Under the pieces are notes generated by a model. That model had not been told where the DNA came from. It saw nothing but the letters and a program-made list of their open reading frames with translations, and did no database searches. This document shows, piece by piece, positions 11,505 through 21,597 of a stretch of DNA of 64,000 nt (the stretch's first letter is position 1; each line of letters starts with the position of its first letter). Source of the DNA: Collybiopsis luxurians FD-317 M1. Lineage: Eukaryota > Basidiomycota > Agaricomycetes > Agaricales > Omphalotaceae. The stretch lies in NCBI GenBank assembly GCA_000827265.1, contig KN834750.1, forward strand, positions 2,019,500 through 2,083,499. The letters run 5' to 3'. The position numbers were made by a program, and so were the translations under genes.

Positions 11505-13023
11505 ATGGCGTCCGAGATATCTCCTTCGGCACTTGCGCAGATGTGAGTCTTATCTTGAAAAACATTGGTCACCATTCGTTTGCTGACTTAGTACTCGAAA
11601 CATGTCATAAACTCTTTAGTACGTGCACCAAGGTTTGTTGCCACCAAACAGCGACTTTGGTAGGATGTCTGCTCAAACCAAGTTTTTCAGATCATAGGGT
11701 ACATGTTCACATGGATACTATACGGCTTTCTGTGTTCACATACATGTGGGTGACTCCTGTAAAGCAAAATTGATGACAATAGCTGATTTGCCATTTTTTC
11801 GAATATCATAGGGGTCTACTATCAAAGCTTTCCAAAAGATCCAGTCCGCACAAAAGTTCTAGTGTGCTATCTCTTTATTATAGGGACTGCGCAATCTGTT
11901 ATGCAAATTCATGATGCCTTGCTTACCTTCGGACTTAATTTTGGCAATACAAGTATGGTTGAGAACGACAATCTGGGCTGGTTCTCAGGCTCTATAATTG
12001 CTGGAATGGGTATGTGCAACATTTGCTTTGGTTCTATAAAATCTTAAAATTCTGAATCAGCCAGTCTCCCGGTTCAACTCTTCTATGCTCGCAGGATGAC
12101 CATATTTTCGCACACAACCTATACCAAATTGATTGCTATTACTGTGGTTATTGTATGAGTTACCAAATATTCACTGAATAACAACTTCCGCCTCATGCTC
12201 TTCATGTAGCTTGCCTTCTTTGCTACCATTACAGCAACTATAGGAGGGGTGAAAGTATTCCAAGGTCAAGGTGCAAGTGATGGTGGATATGCTAACTCAC
12301 TAAGGTATGGGCAGGTAATTACAAAACTTGATTGCGTCATTGGTGTTGAAGTTGACTAGTTCTCATTCTTAGATGTGGCTTTCGTCCAGTTCGGCTTGCG
12401 ATGTAATCATCACAGTTACAATGGTTGTTCTCGTTAGTTGAAGATTTCCTGCATCATATGCCTGGGCCTAATAGAGGCGTCTTCAAAGCTTAAACATTCA
12501 GATCCAGGAGTCGGGGAAACGAGACGAGTGGTTTCAAGATTGGTACGACTTTTGGTTGAAAGTGGTTTTGTGACAGGTATATTATTGATAAATATCCAAA
12601 ATCCTTCTTACCAAGATCATATGTTGACCTCTAGCTGTCCTTTTCATTGCGGATCTCATCCTTTTTGTAGGATTCCCAGGCAAGATTTATCACATTGCCG
12701 TCTGCGATGGTTTGGCAGATGCCCACTCTATTACACTCCTCGTTGTTCTCAACAGTCGTTCCCACTTTACCATGGCCACTCATGTCAAAGGAGCTTCGGA
12801 TATAGAACAAAACACCCTCCATTTTGCCACTTTTCCTCCGACGGGGGAAACACGTCACAGCAATTTTTCGGAGCTGGGTCCAATGGAGTTCGGAGAACCA
12901 GTACGTTCGCTATTGTCAGGCATGCGAGGGAGTATATACTGATCCTACTCTGGTCTTTAGGACTTTAGTATCCATTCAAGTGCGGAATCATACGCTGAAA
13001 ATGGCAAAGAACATGCCGTCTAA
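11505..13023 (+). CDS. DUF6534-type integral membrane protein, second copy
   Basis: Same family as the gene at 3519-5957. The ATG at 11505 starts MASEISPSALAQ. After N-terminal exons that are hard to place come YMFTWILYGFLC, VYYQSFPKDPVRTKVL running on without an intron into TAQSVMQIHDALLTFG (about 11815-12010), then VQLFYARRMTIFS, LAFFATITATIGGVKVFQGQ, the core MWLSSSSACDVIITVTMVV (about 12373-12435), RLVRLLVESGFVT, and ITLLVVLNSRSHF. The tail exon reads DFSIHSSAESYAENGKEHAV and stops at TAA 13021-13023. Splice phases are consistent across the last seven exons. The final intron removes an in-frame TGA near 12941, so an unspliced reading would be shorter. Function unknown; predicted to sit in a membrane. 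Confidence 0.75.
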
Positions 13024-13525
13024 TGCATGAACTTTGAACCTTGGTTTGGTAATTCCCCTCGAGAACTGCCCCTATGAAAGATTCGACATATATTCGACAT
13101 TCGCATTCTGAGGTGCTTGCGCCTAAATAGTCTGGAATCAAAGCTGGGAATATTGTAATACTAAAGTACATCCACTGAATCCAGGGCTGAATAGTTCATT
13201 TCTCCTGCGAGGATGTATCCACACATTTCCGTATCAAAACTTGAATAATAATTTATTTGATTGTTCTAACTGGGAAGATATGCATCGATGTATAAAGCTA
13301 TGCCATCTGGTCAAATAAAATGATATAGAGTTACGGTTTACAGTCGTTCATAAGCAACTGGCATCCACTCTGAAAATTTGATTATTTCCCACAAGGTGAA
13401 ATGTGACAAGTTAGCGAACAACCACAACTTTATGGAGTATCTAGAATTATATGTCCTCTAGTCCTGGTAGACATAGTAAGTGAAGCCTATGTTTTTGGGC
13501 CTTTGGCCACAGTTAGAGAGAAAGC

Positions 13526-14090
13526 TCAGACACGTACCAATGCACTCGTTATTTCGACACTCAGATGTAAACTTGAAAGTTGACCACCATATGTTACATC
13601 TTCATCGGTTTGGGCAAAGTGAAGACTGTTTTGTACCACATCCCAAGTGTCTGTGTATTTAGTGAAGTGCCGACTCAGGCTAAGAATTATGAGGAGTAGT
13701 GATTGAGTGCATCACAAATTGCAACGTGATAAAGTTGATTCGGAAATGCCATATATATACATAGATCTCCGATTGACTGAGCAGCTTCAGTATTTTGGGT
13801 TTCTTCGTTCAAAAAGAGGCAATAATGAAGATTAATTACATACCTGTCACCGTGACGAACCCACTTTCAATCAACAATTGCAGATATTTTTACCCTACTT
13901 ATTTTGTCGCTTGTGCTGTGGATTAAGTTGTGTAAGCTTTTGAATTGTCATCAGTTACTGAAGAAATTTCAAGAAAGCCGTAGTTAGTAACCTAAGCAAT
14001 CATTGTGACTGTAATTACTGTATCGAGAAGTTGATATGAGCCACATCTAAACCAAAAATAAGTTCAGTCCTGAACGATGTCATTCTCAGC
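13526..14090 (-). pseudogene. Inverted, broken DUF6534 paralogue
   Basis: Minus-strand pieces align in order with the neighbouring gene at 11505-13023. ATGTGG at 14046 starts a copy of its MWLSSSSACD exon with a small deletion that shifts the frame. QLLIESGFVT near 13870 matches RLLVESGFVT. FPNQLYHVAICDAL near 13740 matches FPGKIYHIAVCDGL. SRHFTKYTDTWDVVQNSLHF near 13620-13670 matches the region following LNSRSHF. Stops and frame changes separate the pieces, so no working protein is possible. Exons upstream of 14090 are too diverged to place. It is head-to-head opposite the intact copy, pointing to an inverted duplication. Confidence 0.65.
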
Positions 14091-14580
14091 ATATACCTGC
14101 TCGAAATTAAAGACTCGTTATACGTACTTCTATTTTCTTGGCCCTGGAAAAGTAGTACTACGTAGGCTACGAGGTCGGGGCCATGAAATTAGCTCTGGTT
14201 CTCAGTCTTGTTTGCTCCTTTCATTTCTATCAGCAATCTTCTCTGCTGGCTTGAAAGATACACGTACTACTATAAAGCATACAAAATCTGAATGTAGAGT
14301 CTCTCAGCTCTACCGATCAAGCCGTAGGTTTGTAGGGCCAGCTTTGACCTTCTGGGAATTCCGAGTCGGCACCGCCTACTCCTCACATGCACAACCGATC
14401 AACGCTTCAGCTCTAATGTGTTTATCACTCCCATCGACGGAGTTTCCTAGTGTGATAAATTTTTGAAAAATTTATGACATCAAAAAAATCATGATTCAAA
14501 TACTTACCCACCCTGCGCATGCCCGCGGCGGTCTAAAAACAGATCCCGTACTAGACCCGTGTCCACGATAAAATAAATCA

Positions 14581-15928
14581 ATGATCTGGAGCTTTGACGG
14601 CTTCATGGAAAAACCCTCTCCCTCTCGTACCTCTACTGGCATCGACGACCATCGCTGGCATTTCGACTTGCACCCCTCTCTCGTCGCTCATTCCCCCGCG
14701 AGTCCTTTCAATACCAAAGGGGTTGGAATTGGACGATTTTTACACCCCACTCGGGTTGTTATTTCTGCAAAGGAGCCGGAAAGTTTTGAAGGTCGAACGG
14801 GGGAAGGGGAGCAGAGTGAATTTCTCTGAAGTCTAGGAATCATCGTAAAAATCGACATGTGAACCGGGATGAACGACATGCGGGGAATAATATTTTCGTT
14901 GGAATTGCGCATATGTCGAGGGTAGAGTATTGGAATGTTAGTTGGGCGGTTGCGATTGTGAGTTTTCTCTTCACTTCCCAAATGCGACTATGTGTCTGTG
15001 TTGACCATCGTACTTGGAGATTATAGGCGTTCACCCTCGGGAGTGTTATCTGGGTTATCAATAGCTTTTACAGCTTTTTACCTTTTGTCGATTCGTCTTT
15101 CGGCATGTCGCTAGTGGGAATTGGGTGGACGGCTTGGGTCGGTGCTACTGTGTTTGAGTTTGGGTCGATTTTGGGTGTGTTGGAGGCTTGGAATCGAGGG
15201 GATGCGGTGAATTTTGGGTGGGGAGTCAAGAGGGCCTTTGAGGGAGAGACAAGTGACGACTCTGATGCCAGCGGAGATCCAGGACCTGAGACCACCAGGC
15301 GCAACAAAAAATGGATTTGGTTTTCGACGGATACCAAGTATTGGCACGAGTTGGGATTCTTGGCGGCGTTTTTCCAACTTTGTGGGGCCAGTATCTTTTG
15401 GATCAGTGGGTACGTTTCTGGAGCGTTTACTGTCATTGTGCTTGATAGATCAACGATGTTGACGATTCTGTCAGATTCACTGCCTTACCAGAAATTCAAG
15501 ATGCTATTTCGACGAAAACTGGCGTGTTGGATGGTGTGTTTTGGACTCCTCAAGTCGTAGGTGGTACAGGGTTTATTATCAGCTCGTAAGTCTCGTCGTC
15601 GTTTGCACTCAGTAGGACGAATTCGATACGTGTCCAGGTCTCTGCTTTTGTTGGAAACTCAGAGAAAGTGGTATGTACCGAACCCACTGAATCTCGGATG
15701 GCAAGTTGCAGGTTCGTCTTCCATCTCATTTGAATGACGCATCTTATCATCCTTCCAGTTTGGAATTTAGTGGGCGCAGTTGGATTCACGCTGTGCGGTG
15801 CACTGGGGTACGCTGCGCAGGTTAGCAGTAAAGCTGCGTATCAGAGCTCATTGGCGACATTCTGGGGAAGCTGGGCATTTCTTATTGGAAGTGTATTACA
15901 GTGGTATGAGAGTGTGAATAGTATATAG
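14581..15928 (+). CDS. Multi-pass membrane protein, conserved fungal, unknown function
   Basis: The hydrophilic N-terminal exon (MIWSFDGF, then GVGIGRFLHPTRVVISAKEP) is followed by an exon containing VEYWNVSWAVAI and then AFTLGSVIWVINSFYSFLPF. A large exon comes next with WTAWVGATVFEFGSILGVLE and an acidic Ser/Asp loop (GETSDDSDASGDPGPE). Further membrane segments follow (ELGFLAAFFQLCGASIFWIS, then VAVWNLVGAVGFTLCGALGY and SWAFLIGSVLQWYESV), with a TAG at 15926-15928. At least five membrane spans are visible. The join between the first exon (about 14830) and the frame holding MSRVEYWN (14913) was not resolved: the frames differ and no good intron fits, so a frameshift or wrong N-terminus is possible. 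It is followed after only about 180 bp by the OSBP gene on the same strand. Confidence 0.6.
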
Positions 15929-16111
15929 TAGTTTAAAGTGTATCCGCTTTAGAACGCCCGAATTGCTCACCAACGTGCATGTGCTCGCTTGGCGTCCGAA
16001 ATTGATATAGTAGTGGTCAGTGCGTCCCTACAGCCTCTTTGTTAACGACCACAACCTCCAATTCCCTTTTTTCCTTTTATTTCTTTTCTTTCATTATCTA
16101 TACCTGCCAGA

Positions 16112-18104
16112 ATGGCTTCCAAGGACGGTTCAACTGAAGATATTCAGGAAATCCATGACGACGACGCTCCGCCGGCCATTTCAGTGCCAGACTCTGGTGA
16201 CACTGGCGAAGGAGGAAAGCTCAAGATGATCGTCCAGCTCGTTAAGAAATGTTTAGGTGTAAAGGATATTGCTGCAATGTACGTTTTGGTATCCTTTGTA
16301 GCCAGAGAAAAAGAAAACCGAGCTAAAGGACACTGATGACCTCAGGCGACTGTCACTACCTGCATCGTTACTGGAGCCAATGCCAAACTTGGAATTCTCT
16401 CAGTATCTGGATCGTCCTGATGTCTTTGCTGCGTACGTTCAACTCTCGTTGCGAGCTTGACGTTGTTTGATTCTTTGTGTACAGCGTTAATGATTCCGAT
16501 GATCCTTTCGAACGGATGCTCGCAGTTATTCGCTTCACTGCTACAAAGGACCTCAAATACATTGTATGTAAAAGTACCGTTTCCTAACGTCGACATCATC
16601 TTTGACTTTTGTTTTTAGAGAGGCAAAGTGTGCAAGCCATACAACTCTGTGCTCGGAGAACATTTCCGCGCCCACTGGGATGTTCCACCTGTCATTCCGG
16701 GTGACAATGACGAACCACCTGTCGCTCAGGTACTCGTCACGGCTCCAATAACAACTGGCTCGGCTCCACCCGATTCTGCCCTGCTCAATCCCTCGGACAA
16801 CGCGAGCATCAAGAGTTCCAAGAGCGGGAGAAGTTCCAAAAGCTTCATGAGCGGTCTTACTCCCAAAAGTCCCTCCACGGCCGCGACTTCTCCGCAGCAA
16901 CTCGCAGAAGACAACGTCAGCGCGCAAATGTCGCAGCTCAATCTCGGCGGATCCTCATCCGACGACGATAAATTGCGCATCGTGTACCTCACCGAGCAGA
17001 TTTCACATCATCCTCCTGTATCCGCTTACTATGCCACCTGTCCTGCTCGGCATGTAGAGTTGCTCGGTGTCGATCATATTTCTGCCAAGGTCGCGGGGAC
17101 GTCGGTCAAGGTGGCTCCTGGGAGTTTTAATAAGGGAATGTTTGTGAATATTACTGGCGGTCATGGTGAAGGGGAACGGTATCAAGTTACACATCCTACG
17201 GCTTCTGTTAATGGGATTCTGAGGGGAAGCTTTTACATCACGGTATCCGAGACTACGATCATCACCTGCACCGGTGGGCGTCATGGACCAAAGTTTCGAG
17301 CGATCATTGAATATAAGGAAGAGGTACGTTTCATCTATTCTGATGTCCATGCTAACGAACTGACATGTGCGACGTATAGTCCTGGCTAGGCAGGCCTCAC
17401 TTTTTACTCGAAGGTGTCATCCACACGGTATTCGAGAATGAGACTCAACATGAAGAATGGACAAGGATCAAACATGTTCCGCCTACCCGAGTCGTCGCCG
17501 TATTTGATGGATCTTGGAGGGGCCATATCCGCTGGAAACGTGTCGGCACAGGCTCGTACCCCGCTGCCACCTCTTCCTCCGCCTCGTCTCCCAATCCCTC
17601 GCACGTCGCTCTCCCCTCCCCGTCGAATCGATCTTCCGGCGCCGCATCCAAAGCGGATCTCACGGCCGGACCGAACGGCGACTATACCACTCTTATTGAT
17701 CTGTCGACGCTTTGGGTGATACCGAAGCAGGTCAGGCCGCTGGAGAGGCAGTTGCCGAATGAGAGTCGGAGGCTTTGGGATGGTGTGACGAGCCGGTTGT
17801 TGAAGAAGGAATTTTCGGATGCGACGAAGGAGAAAGTGGCGATTGAGCAGAGGCAGAGGGATGAGGCTGCTGAAAGGAAGAAGAAGGGAACTAGGTTGGT
17901 TTTTTTTTTTGGGTTGTTTTGCGGTTGCGCGTTGTTCTGGGTGCTTATTGTTTTTCTTCTTTCAGCTTCGTTCCACGTTATTTCGAAGAGGATATATCAT
18001 CGGGTGTACCGAGCCTTACGGAGGAAGGACGGAAAGTCGTCGAGGAAGAACTCAATGAGAGAGATGGAGAAGACGCAGCTGAAGCCAAGACTCCTGTTCC
18101 ATAA
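16112..18104 (+). CDS. Oxysterol-binding protein (OSBP/ORP family lipid transfer protein)
   Basis: Lipid-exchange protein that moves sterols or phosphatidylserine against PI4P between membranes; the fungal versions are the Osh proteins. The ATG at 16112 starts an acidic leader, followed by the lid and core. Readable marks are LPASLLEPMPNLEFSQYLDR, the PI4P-contact region GKVCKPYNSVLGEHFR, and the family signature EQISHHPPVSA near 17000. A Ser-rich insertion (residues from NASIKSSKSG to the LGGSSSDDD region) interrupts the core. The C-terminal part includes WGIP-like LWVIPKQVRPLERQLPNESR. The last exon runs FVPRYFEEDISSG to AEAKTPVP and stops at 18102-18104. Five or more introns are phase-consistent. 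There is no PH domain or ankyrin repeat, so it is a short ORP like yeast Osh4-7, though longer owing to the Ser-rich insertion and a second Ser/Pro-rich stretch near 17560-17660. Confidence 0.92.
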
Positions 18105-18558
18105 GGCCATAAGGGACCCCTTGTTTCTTCGTATTAATGACATACCAATCAACGTAGACGTTTCAGTTATGTTTTGAAAGGATCTTCCCCCCCTGCCCTT
18201 CCCTCCCCGCCATCCTGCCTATTCCCCCAAGTATAGATGTCCCAATCTGTTATATTTCACTTTTTCCCTTTTGTGATTTAGTATACAGCGCTAATTCAGT
18301 GTCGTCGTGGTCGTTGCACTATAGTAACCTATAGTAAACTCTATATGCTTTCCCGCCCCCTCCCTCCCTCTCTCTCTTGCATGTTTATGACCTCCGTTAC
18401 GCATTCACCTTTTGTTTTTCGGCTCTTTTTAATGCACAAGTATGTACGAAGCAGAAATTCTCGTTTCGAGTAACTCTGTTCAGAATCCCAGTTTCCTGTC
18501 AAATCTTATCATGAACGTAACCATTGAACTTTGATTGAGCCAAAAACAAAATTATGTT
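18105..18558. other. Convergent 3' intergenic region
   Basis: About 450 bp between the convergent ends of the OSBP and ACH1 genes. It has pyrimidine-rich runs (CCCTCCCTCTCTCTC near 18358) and should contain both polyadenylation regions. No gene seen. Confidence 0.5.
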
Positions 18559-21167
18559 TCAATCCCAGCTCTTGACCTTCATCGTACCGTGTTCCATAAA
18601 GTTGACGTGGAATTTGAAGGCGTTCTGAGGATAGGTAGCAGATTTAAGTTGATAGGAAGGAGGTCCGCATTGGAAATGGTGTAGAAACGTACCCTGAGCA
18701 TATGTGGTTCATGACCCGCGCCTCTCTTCAGACATTCATGCAACGAGCGGTCGTAATACTAGCGGAATGGATGAGTATACGGAAAATTGGTTCAAGTCTC
18801 TCGCGGAGCAAGCCCGAGGGGGAAAAGTATTATGACACCCCGAAGTGAGCGCTCAACGCCGCTTCCCCTCTCCCTCCTCCCGCAGAGGATGCCCCCACGC
18901 AAGTAGATGATCAAAATTTAGATACTCACCTCATGCAACAGATCCTTATAATCCGGATGAGCACATTTCTCAATAATGACCGGCGCACGTTCTCTAGGTG
19001 AGAGCCCGCGGACGTCGGCCAGACCTTGTTCGGTTACGATCACGTCCAGGTCGTGTTCTACACACAAACAAGGGTTACATCAGAAAATGTGAAAAGGTTA
19101 GAACAGAAGCTTTCCATGACCACGCGGAAAAGAGCTTCCGGAAGGTAAAGGAGAAAGAATAATGTAAGTTAGAGACATACTCACCGGTCTGATCAACGTG
19201 CGAGACGAATGGAACGATACAGGATATTCCTGTTGGGTCAGTTTTTGTCGGTCGGCTGAAAGGTATAGAAACGCGGTGAGCTGGTCGAAAAGTGCTAGGG
19301 AAGGTAAACGCACGCAGATGGTGTATGCATAATGGAAAGTTTTGAATTTCGAAGAAAGTCTGCCGATCCTCCGAGGCCATTCAGCATCCTGGAACAAGGA
19401 TCGCACTTTTCATTGTGATGAAGACTGGTAGATCCTTACCGAGAACCAAGGGCGTTGGTTGAGTTGGCGTGCGCGTACTGAGAATAGAAGAAATTGAATA
19501 CAGTCTAACGCTGAACAAAAGACTGTAGGAAAACATACAATATCGACTTCGAGTGGCGTGTTCATTGCAATAACACCCAATCGCCTAATGAGTTCTGGAG
19601 AGTTGGCGACCTGCTGCGAGCGGAGCAGTAGACGGTCTTTGTAGTTGGCCCAATCTGGTCCAAGTGGTCCGGTTAGATTCAAGAGAAGGTTCAATGCGAG
19701 GACAGGATACTCCGTACTCTTGTAGAAATGGTCGAATCTGGAGAACAAATCAGGTAAGATCTCAAAGGATGGAGTCCAATAAAGAAACTCACCCATCGGG
19801 ACTGAATTTGATAGAGGTGGCAGTCGCAAAGTCGAGCTTGCCCGAGTCAAAGAACTGAAGGAAAGTATCTGAGATACGTGTTAACATTCATTCACGAACA
19901 GGATTCAATTCCATTCCATCCTCACCTTGCAAGACCTCTGTCCACACCTGAACATTATCAAACGGACCCTCCGCGAGTCCTCCGATAATTGAATTCGCGA
20001 CGTTCCCTATGCCAGATTGCAGCGGAAGCAACGAACGAGGTAGCCTCCCAGCATCGACCTCCCCAGAAAGGAACTCTATTAGGTGTTTGGCGATGGTGCG
20101 ACTCTCCGCAGTTTCAGGCGCGTTTTCTCCGGTGTTGTCAGGCATGTTTCCTTCTACCAGCGCAACGACGCGGTCGGGATCGATTGGGATGGCGGTAAGC
20201 CCAATACGGTCAGAGGGATGCGTGACAAGATATGGTTGACGATGCGGAGGAACCCAGGAATGGTTGATATCGTGCAGGCCCTCCAAGCTTGGGATACGGG
20301 TGTTGACTTCGATAATGATTTTTTCGGCGGAGGATACGATTTCCGGTGTGGCACCGACAGAAGCTCCTGGAACGATATATCCTTCCTCAGTGATGGCAGT
20401 GGCTTCGACGATGGCCCAGTCGAGCGGTTTCGCGGGATCTCCGTGCTTTTTATGCAGGCTATAGTACCCATATGTCAAGTCTTGGGGAAACACTAGATAT
20501 CTAATTCAGCAATCCTATTAGAAGTAGATCACGATCCCTGGCGCACTGGAAAGATGCTTGTCCGCGAATTCAATTCGACCTGCATTGATCCCCTTTGAAG
20601 TTTCTTTACCAACTTGATGTGGATAACGGCGAGCAATCCTGATATTTGTTATGAGTCAAACTAAAGCGCAGCATAAACGGAAATACATACATATCAAGAG
20701 CAGCCCATCGATCTTCCACCTCAGGCCCGACAGAGGCACCAACAAACAGGTTGAATTTTTTCTTCGTCGTGGGATCATTTTGCAGGTTGTTGAATTCGAT
20801 GTGATCTGCAATGGCCTGCATTGACCTGGTCAGAATTTCTTTGTGACAACACACGGATGCATGGCTTACAGTTGGAAGGGTTTTTGGATAGCCCACTCCA
20901 GTGAAACCAGACCAGCCAATCTATTTCTGGTGTCAATATCAGAGACTTGTGTCGCAGGAAATGGACCGACATAATCGTCGTGCTGAAAGTCAACGGTCAA
21001 GGCCTGGAAAATATCAAATCCAGTACATATTTTACCTTGAAAAGAGAGACAAGATCCTCAGGCTTTGCAAGCCTTTCCAAGTACGCAGGTCTTCTGACGC
21101 GCTCTCGTATCGACCCCCCAGGAGCTATTTTGTTAAACACATTCCGAAACGAAGACGAGGAGCGCAT
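18559..21167 (-). CDS. ACH1: Acetyl-CoA hydrolase / succinyl-CoA:acetate CoA-transferase
   Basis: Class I CoA-transferase family enzyme. In fungi it moves CoA between succinyl-CoA and acetate and detoxifies acetate or propionyl-CoA in mitochondria. The ATG at 21167 starts [17 protein letters not shown], a Ser/Arg-rich leader suggestive of mitochondrial import. Recognisable blocks are [95 protein letters not shown], a glycine-rich loop with [11 protein letters not shown], and [20 protein letters not shown]. The protein ends [12 protein letters not shown] with TGA at 18559-18561. About nine exons are needed. Nothing appears broken. The promoter region (21168-21597) has GC-rich CreA-like sites, fitting control by carbon source. 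Confidence 0.92.
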
Positions 21168-21284
21168 CTTTCAAAATGAGAGAGTAGGAAGGAGCCAGAA
21201 GCAGGAAGCTGAGATAGGGCGATACGTGAAAGATCTAGCTTGTCACCATGGTCGCTCTTTAAGGTTGAATGACAGTCGGGGCAA

Positions 21285-21301
21285 CCCCGGACCAGCCCCG
21301 G
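21285..21301 (-). promoter_or_regulatory. Paired CreA/Mig1-like GC boxes upstream of ACH1
   Basis: Two CCGGGG hexamers on the ACH1 strand (CCCCGG at 21285-21290 and 21296-21301) fit the fungal carbon-repressor consensus SYGGRG. They lie about 120-135 bp upstream of the ACH1 start. A CCAAT pentamer is also present near 21535. Such short sites arise by chance, so this is suggestive only. Confidence 0.35.
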
Positions 21302-21597
21302 ACTTTTACGTGTCGATTAAGCAAAAAAAGGAAGGCCATGCATGAGTGCCTAGGCAAGTATCAGGAGGCTTTCATTGCGAGATTATAGCCAAGGCTGCCT
21401 GATATGATGGTGATGGACACAAACAGTGCACGGACAGAGAAAAGTCACGCGTGACTATGTAGGCTGAAGCGATCACGCCGCATTCGCGTGATCACTGATC
21501 ACTGATTAGAGCGTTACACGGCGTACACTCACTGCCAATATAAGGAAGGCAAATTACAGCAAGAAACTCCCACTGGAAGATTTTATAGCAAGGCACT

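Noticed and set aside
16553..17604. Several minus-strand frames opposite the OSBP gene
   Set aside because: Shadow frames; the plus strand carries the EQISHHPP signature and consistent introns.
18780..18800. GGTTCAAGTCT resembling a tRNA B box
   Set aside because: No A box, no cloverleaf, and it lies within an ACH1 intron region.
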